Shown here in pieces: positions 1 to 11,588 of a stretch of 64,000 nt of DNA. A program made the translations under genes and the position numbers. Each line of letters opens with the position of its first letter. Within the stretch, counting starts at the first letter, position 1. Under the pieces are notes generated by a model that ran no database searches, was not told the origin of the DNA, and saw nothing but the letters and a program-made list of their open reading frames with translations. The stretch comes from Larus michahellis (Eukaryota > Chordata > Aves > Charadriiformes > Laridae): assembly GCF_964199755.1 (NCBI RefSeq), contig NC_133897.1:133428125-133492124 (forward strand), given 5' to 3'.

Positions 1-2518
1 ATAGCAGTAGAATAGCGTGTGGTACTTCATATAAAATGGTCTCATTTGAGGTGTTTTGTTTTGGTTTTTTTGTTTTGTATTTTTTTTTCTTCTGTGGATT
101 TGTGGCGAGTATGTTTTAAGTATGGCAAGCATAGTGTTATATAATAGGCTCAGATGTATTGATTCCTCAAATATTTCAGTGTTGATCAAGAGCCTAGAAC
201 TTGGATAATGACAAAAGAGTGAGCTCATGAGGAAGGAAAGACTAAAACCACAGAGTCAGGGACACGGAATATTTTAAACATTGCTAGTCATGCAGCAAGT
301 TTCATGTACCATCAGCCGCACATAAACCCTATTCCACTGCAGGACGCGTTCTGGAAGTTACATACTGTAACTCCAGACAGAAAAAAATTTTACATGAGTC
401 TGTTCAGCAGGACTGAGCAATAAAAACACAGTTAACCAGGATTTGTGAAGAGAAGCCAAGCAAAGAACCACAACTGAAAACTGAAAGGCCATAAAAATTA
501 ACCCAAGTAAAATTTCATATGTGTTGGACACCTACTTTTAGAGAAACGTAGATGTTTTTATCCCATTTTAAAATACTACTAAACTGTGGCTGCCACACAG
601 TAGAGCTTCAAGCTTACAACCTAAACAAAGAAATGTAGGAGACATCTCACTGTATCACAGCAGTAAAACAGGTACCTAGAGACTGAAGGAAAAAGGAATC
701 CAACACAAAAAGGGATCTTCAATTACGTGTTACTTGTAACGATGATTCCAAAAGTTTAAGTGAGAATGCCCAAACATAAGCAAAAGAAAAACACGCTAAA
801 AACCATGATGCTACTGCAGTTTCCCTCAAGGATGAACTGCTTTGCAATACCTACTAATTATTTTCTCAATTCTAATTTTCAAGTATTCCTAGATTGCCTA
901 TTGCTATCATTCTGAAAGATACAGAGTTCGGTGTACATATAATGCTGTAGTTTATTGAACTGGGATTACCGAAGGAACAAAAGTACTGACAATGAAAAGA
1001 GGGAAGAATCTGGACCATAAAACCAGAGATGTCGGAACAGGAGAACAGAGCCTGTTCTTCATTTATCATGGCCACAGCTGTAAACAGAGTTTTACCAACA
1101 CATTTACACACTGACAGATACTGTGTACGTAGGAGTGTCAGTACCCCTGTTTGCTTGTGGTGAGATGACTAGAGGAGGATTTCGTAAAACATTTTTAGTA
1201 GCTAAAGCCCTTCATAGTGATACTGTAAAACTCACCAATATTTCTAAATCATTTGAATAATACTTAACTTCCTAACATCTCTAATTTACCTAAGAACATT
1301 CATCTCAATTCTTCAACATCCAAAGTTTGTTTTAAAAAGAAAACCCAGAATTTCTTGCCAGTCCAGTTAATACAAAGGTAAATTAATCAGATGGAAACAC
1401 AGTGCCACACTTTGTATTAACCAGATGCAAATTCGCTTACTATTCTAGTCACATAAGTCTTCTGAGCCTAACATCCCAGCATTGTGACATTATAAAAATT
1501 CACCCACTTTAATGTACAGAAATACCCATGAACCTCAAATTATTGTACTATAATGCTGTCAAATAAACAGACTACTGGAATTCAATTTCCAGAAAGCCAC
1601 GGGAAAATCTACTGGCCTTAATCTGAAATACCAGTGTCATTTTCAAGCCCTGTATTTAATTAATACTATTTACTGTCAAGAGCCGAGCCGGGTAAATATT
1701 TCACTTTTCCCAATTCAGGGGCTACAGGCAGGGCCAGAGGAAAATCTGCCCAAGTAAATGCATCTCATCATCTTTGATGATGCAAGAGCCCAGCTGTCCT
1801 GTTCTTGACCCCTCTAGAATTCCCAGGCTCCAATACTGGTGGTACAATGTCATCAATCTATATTTAAAATATATATTGATTTTCCACAGATGATAATGAC
1901 GGCTATTTCTTCTGCAAATGCGGATATGCTATACCTTTGCCCATATAAAAAGGTTCCTATCAAGGCAAGAAATGAAAAAATCTTAGCAAAGTCCATTACT
2001 AAGTCAAAACCAATATTTAAGAAGTGAATAAAATCAAGTTAGCGATCTCATTTCCTAAATATTTTTTATTTATCTCACTGAAACCGAAATGTTAAAAATA
2101 ATCTTCCAGAATATAGCTACATACAAAAGGCAAGCTTCAATCAATTGAATGACACTGTTTTCAACAGTCCTGGATATATATGAAGTTTGGTTCCATCAAT
2201 TCAGTAAAAAGTTCACTGACAGAGCACTCCACTTAAATCCATTCACAGTAATTAATGAGTTCTACATATTTAAGAATGGTTTACTCCAGATTTATAATGA
2301 ATTTGAATGTTGTGGCCTCAAAACTACTTTAAAACTGCTTTCATAGTTAACAAATCTAGTTCTGCTAGATGCAAGCATAATGAAATTTCTCTCTACAATA
2401 CTCTCAATTTTCATCAATTTTAAAGGAAATGCAATATATTGCATTTATATTGTGTAAATTTCATCTTTTCCACAAAATAAAACCCAAAGATTTCCATAAG
2501 CTTCCATTTCCAATTTTA

Positions 2519-2541
2519 GGGGGGGGGGGGGGGGGGGGGGG
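2519..2541. repeat. 23-bp poly-G run
   Basis: An uninterrupted run of 23 G residues in AT-rich DNA. The length may be affected by sequencing or assembly error. Confidence 0.9.
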
Positions 2542-2927
2542 AATCCGTGGGGTGCAATTGTATAAATCTTAATAGATGCTCATTTCTCAATACTTCTGTT
2601 CTCATTTTACCACCCACACAGAACTTAACTCTCAGATTAGGAGTATCATTTTAACACTGATTGCATTAAATTCACTATAATCAAGCATCCACTTTTACAG
2701 GCATCTTTATAGGCAATTCATGTTAACCAATGTCATTACTGAACAGGAGTGACTGAAAACAGAAAAATCTGATCATATTTCATGCAAAACACAACTCCCC
2801 AGTTTCAAGGTCTAGGAATGGGAACACATTCCCTTTATTTATCACAAACCAATTCAACGTAGATTAAATATCCCTCCCAGATCTCTCTGCAAATAAGATG
2901 ACCTGATTCAGTAAACATTATCCATAC

Positions 2928-2996
2928 CTGTGATCGACACGTGCGATTTCATTGCACGTATTTCAGAAACACAGCTCCCGTGGGAATTCTGGTGCT
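2928..2996 (-). other. Candidate further leader exon
   Basis: This minus-strand stretch of 69 nt lies between a moderate acceptor (GTCAGTTCAG) and a good donor (ATCACAG|GTATGG). It holds several CpGs, unusual for this AT-rich intron. One of three frames stays open. It could be a third leader exon of NCOA2, or a chance pseudo-exon, since its pyrimidine tract is poor. Confidence 0.3.
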
Positions 2997-5555
2997 CTGA
3001 ACTGACTCCAGTAGCTCTAGGTAGGCACCCTCCTAGCCTGTCTTTGCACGCTGATGGAAATAAGGTCTCTCTCATTCAGATTTGAGACTCGGAACGTACT
3101 GTCAGTTCCTCACTTGCATCTTTAAACTAATACTGAAGACTCTAAACTTGTTTCAATGTAAGGCACTCTTTATTTTCAGTATTGCGCTTTATTTTCTGAC
3201 AGCATTCCCTTTACACACACATGTGTTAGGAGGACACAGTCAAAAATGAGACATCTGTCAGAATTTTCTTTATCTACTACTGCTGTAAACAACAATAAGG
3301 AGTACTATAACTCAGAACAGACAGACATAGAAATATTTTCTATCTATCACACTTGACACTAACTACAACACAAACGCCAATGAAATCACTACAAAGTTAG
3401 ATTGAAACAGGCTCTCCAGACCGACAGTGACAGAAAACTGAGATTTCTCTAATCTACGCTCTTTTTTTGCTGAGAAGCGTTCCTTACAAAGCAAACCATT
3501 TCATGTAAAAGGAAAAGGAGAAAGAGAGAGAAAGAGAAGTGTTTTCTGACTGAAAACTTTTAGACTAGGAACTGAAGTTAGTATTTTTACCTGTCTGTTT
3601 TTTTTAAAGTCTAAACTTCTCACCATCCTAATTGCACTGCTTTTTGGTAACACGCAGCAGCTACTTTTCCCACCACCCCAGCTAACAATCCATTTTTTAC
3701 AGCGGTTTCCTTCCTCATTGTCATCACTGTAGACTTCATATACACATATTTATCTCCTATTTGGCCTTATTAAAGGTTTTGAACTTTTCAAACACAGCAA
3801 TTATGTTTTACTCAGTATCTGTAAAAGTACAGGCTTACTTTCTGGCACAGTAACAACCAAATATATAATTCTGGTGAAGAATGTAGCAACACTAAGAAAA
3901 AGGGGGAGGGGGTTTGCCCACATATATTAATTAAGGGAAAAAAAGGCAATTATATGCAAATTGATTTGCATTTGAACATTTACCTTTTCCAGTCTTTACC
4001 TAATGCATTCCTTTTTAATGGAAAAATTACAACTGAGACAACTGAAAACAAACATACTATCAACCTGACAACACAATTTCATGTTCTCTTTGGAGAATTT
4101 TAGCAGTGACATTTTTCTCTTTCTTTCTTACATATACCTAACTCATTCTCTTATGAGTCCTATTCACTAGGAGAAAAAATATTTTAGATTCTTACTGTTT
4201 CCTTTTTTTGGAACGATCTGCTTAAATGATCACAAAAGCAGCTTATTATCAAGAAGACCTGCATTATGAACATTATGCAGCATAGATAAGTAGTGTAAAT
4301 AAATAATAAGTAATACAGTGTAAGTAATAAGGGTAAATAAGTAACAACATCTATGTGGCTGAGCATTTTCAAGTTAATATAATACATAAACAAACTATTA
4401 ACCAGTATTATAAACTTCATTGAACGCAATGAACTACAAATTGTTTTATCAGAACAGCCAAGGGAAAAGGCAGAAAAAACAGAAGCACTGGAAAGCTTCT
4501 TCATCTGTTTTCATTCACTGATGCTAGAAAATTCAGTAAGTTTAAAGAAAAGCACTTTTAGATTGCAAAAATTGCTCAACATAATTAACAAAAGAGGAAA
4601 TGACACTTGATGTGGACATACATAATTTTACCCATAAACGGATGGCATTTTATAAACAGTTATCCCCCAAACAACTAACAACCTTTTCAGCAGGCTTATT
4701 TCTCACCTCTATATTTAGTATGCAAGCCTCAAAAATACATATTTCTGACCTTAATAAGTCACTCTATGTGTTAAAAGACAACATTTATTCATGAGTACCC
4801 TGAAAAGGTTCTCACATAAAGTCTCAAATGCATATTTGTAAAAGATTTATACCAAGCGAGTATACTGATATATTAAACATACCTAAAATAAAAACACGGC
4901 ATTTATATTCTACTTACTTTCACTGCACTACCAAACTATTATTAGTCTGCATTTAAACAATCCGCAGGGGTCCCTTTTTCTAATTCTCAGCGGTATTATC
5001 CCTTCTTGTGAGCGGAGTTAAACAGGCACAGCACTGCCTGATGGAGTCATCAGACAGTAATTCTTGAGCAACAAGCAGTTTAAGTCATCAGTGTCATTAT
5101 ACCAATTTCAATCCTCAATTTAAGTAATTTATTAGTGCAGATAGTTGGATGGAAAAGCTTGTATTATTTCATACTCAACCTTTGCCATAAGACAGACCAT
5201 AATCAGCACATTTGAAAAATGTCAATTCCTTAGTTACAGTATAAAATATAAAACAAACTTAATGTGGAAAAACATCACATGCTGATCCCTTCAGCCTTTC
5301 CCAGCAGAGTCCCACTCTGGCTCCTGGCACTAAAGCAAGGTCCCCACTTCCATAACCAGTCTGGGCGTTATTTTTGAAAGTCTCCAAAATGTTTATATTT
5401 CGACTCATTGTATAATATCATACATTACTTAAAACCAAGGCTCGCTCTGCTGTAGCTACACAATCCATTTAAGACATCTCACATTAAATTCCCCAGTGAA
5501 GAAGATAAAACTGTAACAGAGTTCAATTAAATGCAATAGTATACAGACAACTCAC

Positions 5556-5635
5556 CAAGATTCAGCGAGGCGGGCAACGATTTCTAGGGGCTGTGCGTGC
5601 GGGGGGCCTCACTGCTCAGATACATCTCAAGCATG
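5556..5635 (-). other. NCOA2: Probable NCOA2 untranslated exon 2
   Basis: This is an 80-nt exon with a very good acceptor (TTGCGTTCCTAG) and a consensus donor (CTTG|GTGAGT). It has a high CpG content amid AT-rich intron, which suggests functional constraint. All three frames contain stops, so it is untranslated leader sequence. It lies 9.9 kb downstream of the CpG-island exon on the same strand. A 16-codon upstream ORF (MLEMYLSSEAPRTHSP, positions 5634 down to 5584) lies within it. I place it in NCOA2 by position; an mRNA alignment would settle this. Confidence 0.6.
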
Positions 5636-6277
5636 CTAGGAACGCAATTGAGAGAAAAATATTAGTCTTTTTTTTGGAGACAGGCATAGAAAAATAAAAA
5701 TATGATGCTTAGCACATCACAGTTTTAAGCACAACGCAAGGAGGGAAACATAAACTTTGCAGAGCACTATCTGCTTTTCCAGACATAACTACAACCCCCT
5801 TCCATCTGCACAATCACTCCAGGCACACAGCTTCCTCTCTACCTGCTGCCTACTGCAAATTCACAGTGATAGCAACTAAGACCTTCACATTAACTTCCAC
5901 GGTACACAGCCTTTATTTTCACAGAAGAATCTGTGGGAACTCTCTGTGAAAGTGGCTGGTTCCTTTTTTGGTTGACTGCTTGACTGGTTGACTTTGTAAC
6001 ACAGTAGTTTCAAATCTCTAAAAAGGAGAAAGTGGTGTTCTTACAAAATGTCTTTCAATCATTATTAAAAGTTGTACGTACAGAAGCCTATTTCTTCTCT
6101 GAATCTCCACTTAACAATACTCCTGACCTGAGTGATGAGTAGCAGCAGACAAATGAACAGAAAGCTCTTCATTAGTATAAAGCCTAATAGTCCAGTAGAG
6201 CAGAGGACATACACTGCACAGAAATACACATTTCTTCAGGTAAGACAAGCATGCCACTGCCCACATAAATATTATAC

Positions 6278-6425
6278 CTGCATTGCTGTTTGTTGGTCAA
6301 ACAGTAATTTATGTCAAATTTAACCAAGGAAGCTACCAAAGAAGCATCTTCTGCCTTCTTATTCTGACAAACAAAAAGGCAGAACATAAAGAAAATGCAA
6401 GATACACTAACAAGAGTCATCAATG
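6278..6425 (-). other. Candidate coding exon, second hydrophobic stretch
   Basis: 148 nt, 48 open codons, with a strong acceptor (GCTTTTTCTTCAG) and a donor CAG|GTATAA. It encodes LMTLVSVSCIFFMFCLFVC and then a polar part, NKKAEDASLVASLVKFD. The entry phase fits 7473-7646. The hydrophobic part is also the pyrimidine-rich tract of a possible inner acceptor (TTTGTTTGTCAG), so it may be intronic. Confidence 0.22.
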
Positions 6426-7472
6426 CTGAAGAAAAAGCGCACAAATTATGCCTCAAGAGCAATGGAATTTAGAAACAACTTCATTCCTTCTGTCATTTCT
6501 GCCATCTCACAGAAACCTTCTTCAAACAAACTCTGCTTAAGTTCTTTCAGTCACAGGCAGGATACCACTACAGTAACAGACTGTTCAGGGGCACCACTAA
6601 TAAAGAAGTATTCTTATATAAAATATATACACAGAAGATAGGACTACGTTATTTCCTCAGGAATGTCCAAAAAGCACACAAGCTCTACAAGTCGCAACCA
6701 CGGGGCTTCGTAGTGGGTCCTCACTGACAGAAAACATCATCTTGTCTTAGAATAAAATTTTGAGTAAAACACCACTAGATCTTTTGGTGATTTAGTGAGG
6801 TTTACAGTATCTGTCAGACACCTGCAGCTCAGAGAGACACACCAAAGGGAAGCAGCTGTCTCACCTGCAGATGGGGGCTACAGCCCCAGCCCATGGTGGG
6901 GAGACCTCTTCCACAGAGGAGCACTAATGAGAATGCCTGTGCAGACAGAAGCACTTCCCACTCGTCTCCTGTCTTTCAGCTGCTGCACGCCAGTGAATGA
7001 GGATGACCACTCTACTACCATTTTGTTTCTTGACAACGAATGTGGCTGCTTACTGGTATTTTCCTACTGCTGATTTTTTTTTTTTTTTTGGGTCCCACCT
7101 CCTGACCGACATGGCCTCCAGTAGCACAGCTCAAAGTCTGCACACGAGTAACGCGGCTCCTGACCCTTATGCGGTGGTCCATGGGGCACCACGTGTCAAC
7201 CATGGAAATGACAAATTTTGCCAATTTTCATTTGTTTTATTCTATTTAATAATAATACTGTCTGAAAACCAAGACAATATATTATAGTTTCACAGTAGAA
7301 GCACTACCTTCAAAATACTATGCACTAGATCTTTCTGTCCAAGTAAAGCTCTTGAATAATAACAGGGACGAGCTTACATACCCAAATGGATCTATCATCT
7401 GGTATATTCCAGAATTATTCCTAAAACTAAAATAAACCATCAGTGAGGGAAAGTGATGGACAATGAAATTAC

Positions 7473-7646
7473 CTATTAGTCCTTGCCTTCCCTTCTTGAG
7501 CCCTTTCTGAAGCTTGAAATAAAGGAACACCAACACTGCAGCAAAAGTCAAGCTAGTGCCTATTCCCATGCAAATTCCCACCAGAATCAGGAGGTTCTTG
7601 TGATGCCCCTCAAAACCCAAAAGAAACCACTCTTGCATAAAGCCAG
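7473..7646 (-). other. Candidate coding exon with transmembrane helix
   Basis: 174 nt, 57 open codons. After a short juxtamembrane part ending HHKN comes a clear hydrophobic helix (LLILVGICMGIGTSLTFAAV and LVFLYF), followed by the basic stop-transfer sequence KLQKGLKKGRQ. This is the arrangement expected of a type I membrane protein. The donor ATAG|GTAATT is acceptable and the acceptor is weak. Unrecognised. It lies inside NCOA2 intron 1 on the same strand. Confidence 0.3.
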
Positions 7647-8211
7647 CTTTCACAGTAACACACTGCTGCTAATGGTGGTGCTCAAAGGCCTGTAGGTCGG
7701 CCCAGCGATAAAGGCCTACATTAAGAATGGTTCTCTGCCTCAAATATTACACAAATTATCAGCATTAGCTACGATATAAAAACAAAACACACCACAGCTA
7801 TCACTCTCCACACTTGCCATTTTCCAACACCACCATTCAATCCTCCATCCCCTAAAGGGTAAAAGAAAACTTTGTAAAGTTCAACATCACAGCAACATCC
7901 AACTGATATGGCCCAGAACAACGTGCCGTGCTCTGACTTCAGACCGCTTTACGTCTTTATTTTCCATTCATGCACAGTCATTTATTTCTTTCTTTTCCAG
8001 TGCAAAGGGACATCTGTATTCCAGGTACCTAAGATGTGTTACCTCCTCACCCCATAAAAACTATAAATTGTGAACAAAACACACAGTATCAACTCTACAA
8101 ACCACAGTTTATCTAAAAGCAAGTGAACAACTACCACTTTCAGACATACTTAGGAAAAGACCATCATCTACAGTGTACAAGCACAGTGAACATATTTTTT
8201 CATCTACTTAC

Positions 8212-8326
8212 AGCCTTCAGGTTCCCTCATTTTTATACTAAGAAGAAAAGGTGCCACAAATGATCTCACGATTGTGCAGTTAACATTAATTTCACACCGA
8301 ACTGTAGCATGAAAATAGTTTGGGGG
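8212..8326 (-). other. Candidate coding exon upstream of the membrane segment
   Basis: 115 nt, 38 open codons, with a consensus donor (GAAGGCT|GTAAGT) and a weak acceptor (TTTTTAATGAG). It includes TVRCEINVNCTIVRSF, with two cysteines and an NCT glycosylation site. Phase 0 entry fits the 17.4 kb exon and phase 1 exit fits 7473-7646. Confidence 0.28.
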
Positions 8327-11085
8327 CTCATTAAAAATTCAGTATCTTTGTATCAAAGTAAGCCATGATTCTTAAAAAAAAAAAAAAAAAAGTAAAACAA
8401 GCAAAAGTATGTCTGCACTGCAAATGCCAGCACAAATTGGCAAGCAATTAAAAAAAACCATCTTTAAACTATGTTATTAGAGCTACATTTTATAGCCAGT
8501 AAAGTATCAACAGGCTGACTTTTTCTTTTAAGATAAAGGTAGTAAGTATTCTGGCCACACTGAAACAATACAGTATATTTTAGTTATAAATTTTTATTTT
8601 GGAAAAAAACCCCAAAGATTTAGACTTGAAAAAGAGCTTTTCTCCCTGAGAATATAATTGTAATCTGCTAAAATAAATAATGTATTTATCTGTATACACT
8701 CATAAGTCTTCCTCCACAAAGAATCTATTTTAGGAAACTGATAGAACAGGAGGACATTGCTCTTATTGCTGGAGACTAAGATACAAATTTCTGTAAGGAT
8801 AGCAACTGAAATTAGCTGACAATAATCACGTTTATGTATTGGAATAACATGAGTGGTTGGTCAGCAAGTCCTGATACTAATTTTGAAATATGAAAGAATA
8901 AGGACTGAAGGGCTACCTTGTGAATGCAAAGCATGGTGGAAGAAGTAACCTCCACCGTAGACTGGATGATAATCTGAACTCTCACTTGCACAAGTATTAA
9001 AACATATGACCTTGGGGTCTGGGTTGTTGTTTTTTAAAATTTTGAACTTTTAAGTTCATAAAAATACCTGTAATAAAGTGTCAGTATATACTATCAAATT
9101 TATTCATAGGCAGACTTTCCTCCATCCTCATTTATTTTTCTTTTTAAATGTGATTTAGTACCTCCTACGTAATCTGTGAGGTACAAACAGGTGACATACT
9201 GCATTGTTTTTAACTGGAATGATTTTCCTCAAAATCCATGGGCAAGGCTCATTAGAGATCAATACTGACAGCAATGAAAAAGTAAATCCGCTCACACACA
9301 GATGAATTACAGCATGGGCAGAGTAAGAGTAAAATTCCATAATAATTCTGACCTAACAAGTAAAATGTTATTTCACTTTCCGTGCCCATTCTTCAATCCC
9401 AGACTTTTCCACCGAGGCAGCCAATAAAGCAGCCAATTGTGATATGCCCACTATAAATCCTACCAAAGAGCAACAATATGTCTTACATAGCTCACTAAAA
9501 AAAGCATCAAAATAGCAACTCTCAGTCATCACTACATCAGATATATGTTCTCACTGTGTCCCAGGATTCACCCCCCCCTCCCAGAAGCTCATGTGATCCA
9601 TACTACCTAAGATTTATGGATCAATCAACACATTCAGTACATATTTTAATTAATTTTGTCACCTACACTCTCTGCCCTTTCACTAATACATCAATGGTTT
9701 CCACGTAACGTGGACTATTTTAGCAAAATATAAGTTATACTTTCCAAACAGCAAGTAACTTCTTGAAGTTTAAAAACAAACAGAAAAATGTAATCAGGCT
9801 TTACAGAGGGCATTGCATCTTAGCTGCAAAAAGCAAATGCACATTACGAAGAGGCTTCTGAATATCTAAATACTGGGAGTGCGCTCACAGAAAGAGTGAG
9901 AGTTACTATCAGTTATAACTGCTAAAATGAGAGCAAAGCAAGAATAATATCTGCCAGTAACTGTATTAATGGGAAATTGTTATGGAAGCCATTTAAGGAA
10001 ATGCAAGACGTGGAATGGTATAATGATGCAGCTGCAGAAGGAAAAAATGTGTGTGTGGTTAATATGTTGTTGTATAGCTTCAGACATTTAAATTAATGAA
10101 CTAATTTCAAACTTCAAAATGCCAAGCACCCTAGTGACCGTACACTTTCCATAAGAATTGGGCCTATTCTATTTCCATAAAACTCTTAAGTAAAATTTCC
10201 ATTAGTCCTTAACTTGAATAACGTGCAATTTCCATAGAGCAAGATTGAAAAATCATAAACAGTAACAAAATGCAACGCGGTAAATCCACCACATTCAAGA
10301 TCTATTTTTCAAACTATTCATCAACTCAAACTAATTGCATAAAATCAGCAGAAGTATTCCAAATGCTCAGGAGAGAAAATGCTGTTCTAGGTAATAGGAA
10401 AATGCAGGACTGAATAAAAGAAAATTCATTTCTTCCACTCAGTTTTTTTCATCATGTAAATACTATTTTTGAATACTCACAACACTGAAAAAATTTCTTT
10501 GGTCTAAAACCCTGTTTAAAAAATTCCCTGGTATTTCTGTTGTGGGGTTGTTGTTTTTTTTTTCTTTTAATTCTGTATCCTAAATTGATTAAACTATACA
10601 AGCTGTCATTTTTCATGTCACATTTCTACTCGGTATGTTTTAAAAAGGCTAAGCTACTGAATCATTAAAAATAGGGAGTGTTTGCATCATGTAAATACTG
10701 CTGACAAACTACTAACCGTGGAACTGGTGAGATGCCTTAGTAATATGTAACCACTGATGTAATATTACAAATTATTCTTACTACTCAAAGTTGCCATTTC
10801 ACCAGTATGTATGCCTGTTCAAAATGTTATTCCAACACAGAGCAGGAGTCCTGACAACTGTATTTATTCCCTGTAATCTTACAATATTATTAAAATATTA
10901 TGTATAATAAATATGTGAAATACATATTATCTAAGCTCGATCATATCCTGACGGGTAAAAGCCAATGAATACTCTGTAAGGTTTGAATTCCCAAGAGAAA
11001 AAGAGCTCAGATCCCGTCTGCAAGCACACAATGGAATCACAGCTGACGATGCACATCTTTTTCTGGATGTCTCCATATGCTCAGG

Positions 11086-11150
11086 AGGGTTTTTTCCCCC
11101 CCCTCCCTCTCCCTCCCCTTTTCTCCCTCCCCGCCTCCCTTGCTCCCAGC
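11086..11150. repeat. Polypyrimidine tract
   Basis: About 65 bp of nearly pure C and T (CCCTCC and CTCCCT units) on the plus strand. A second, T-rich then C-rich tract lies at 13769-13840 at the left shore of the CpG island. Confidence 0.85.
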
Positions 11151-11560
11151 TTTACATTGAAGGATTTGTCATCTGCCGCCAGGAGTATGAGAATGTTTTA
11201 ACAACTAACAAAAATAAAGTAGTGCAGTGAACTTCATCTCATTTAAAAATAAAAAGAAGGGATCCTGCCAGAACAGCCATCTGTAACTAAATTAACTAAT
11301 AGTAGAAAACGGGTGGATGAATGGATGCTGTAATATCCATTCTATGAAATAAATATCAATGTTACTCTGTCCTTAGTTTAAAACGTTGTGTCACACAGAA
11401 AAGTGTATACTGTAATGACTCATTTAACCTTTGACCTCCAAAGCCAAACACAGAAATAAATGAATACTGAGCATTTTAACGTCTATAAGAATACTAAGAA
11501 AACGTGTAGAATTTGTTAAATTCTTTATACCTACTTGCATACGAACTGCATTGTTTAGAG

Positions 11561-11588
11561 AGGCCAACCATAGCAGGCCAACCATAGC
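11561..11588. repeat. Exact 14-bp tandem duplication
   Basis: The unit AGGCCAACCATAGC occurs twice in succession without mismatch in the intron left of the CpG island. Confidence 0.9.

Larger units (their letters stand above)
1..5500. other. AT-rich intronic sequence
   Basis: Apart from the candidate leader exon at 2.9 kb and the poly-G run at 2.5 kb I see only AT-rich sequence with short chance open frames. A frame at 872-1111 (minus) begins near a possible acceptor but has no convincing donor. Confidence 0.6.

Noticed and set aside
4184..4504. 106-codon minus-strand frame with hydrophobic runs
   Set aside because: It is very AT-rich, has no suitable splice sites or family resemblance, and its hydrophobicity follows from T-rich codons.
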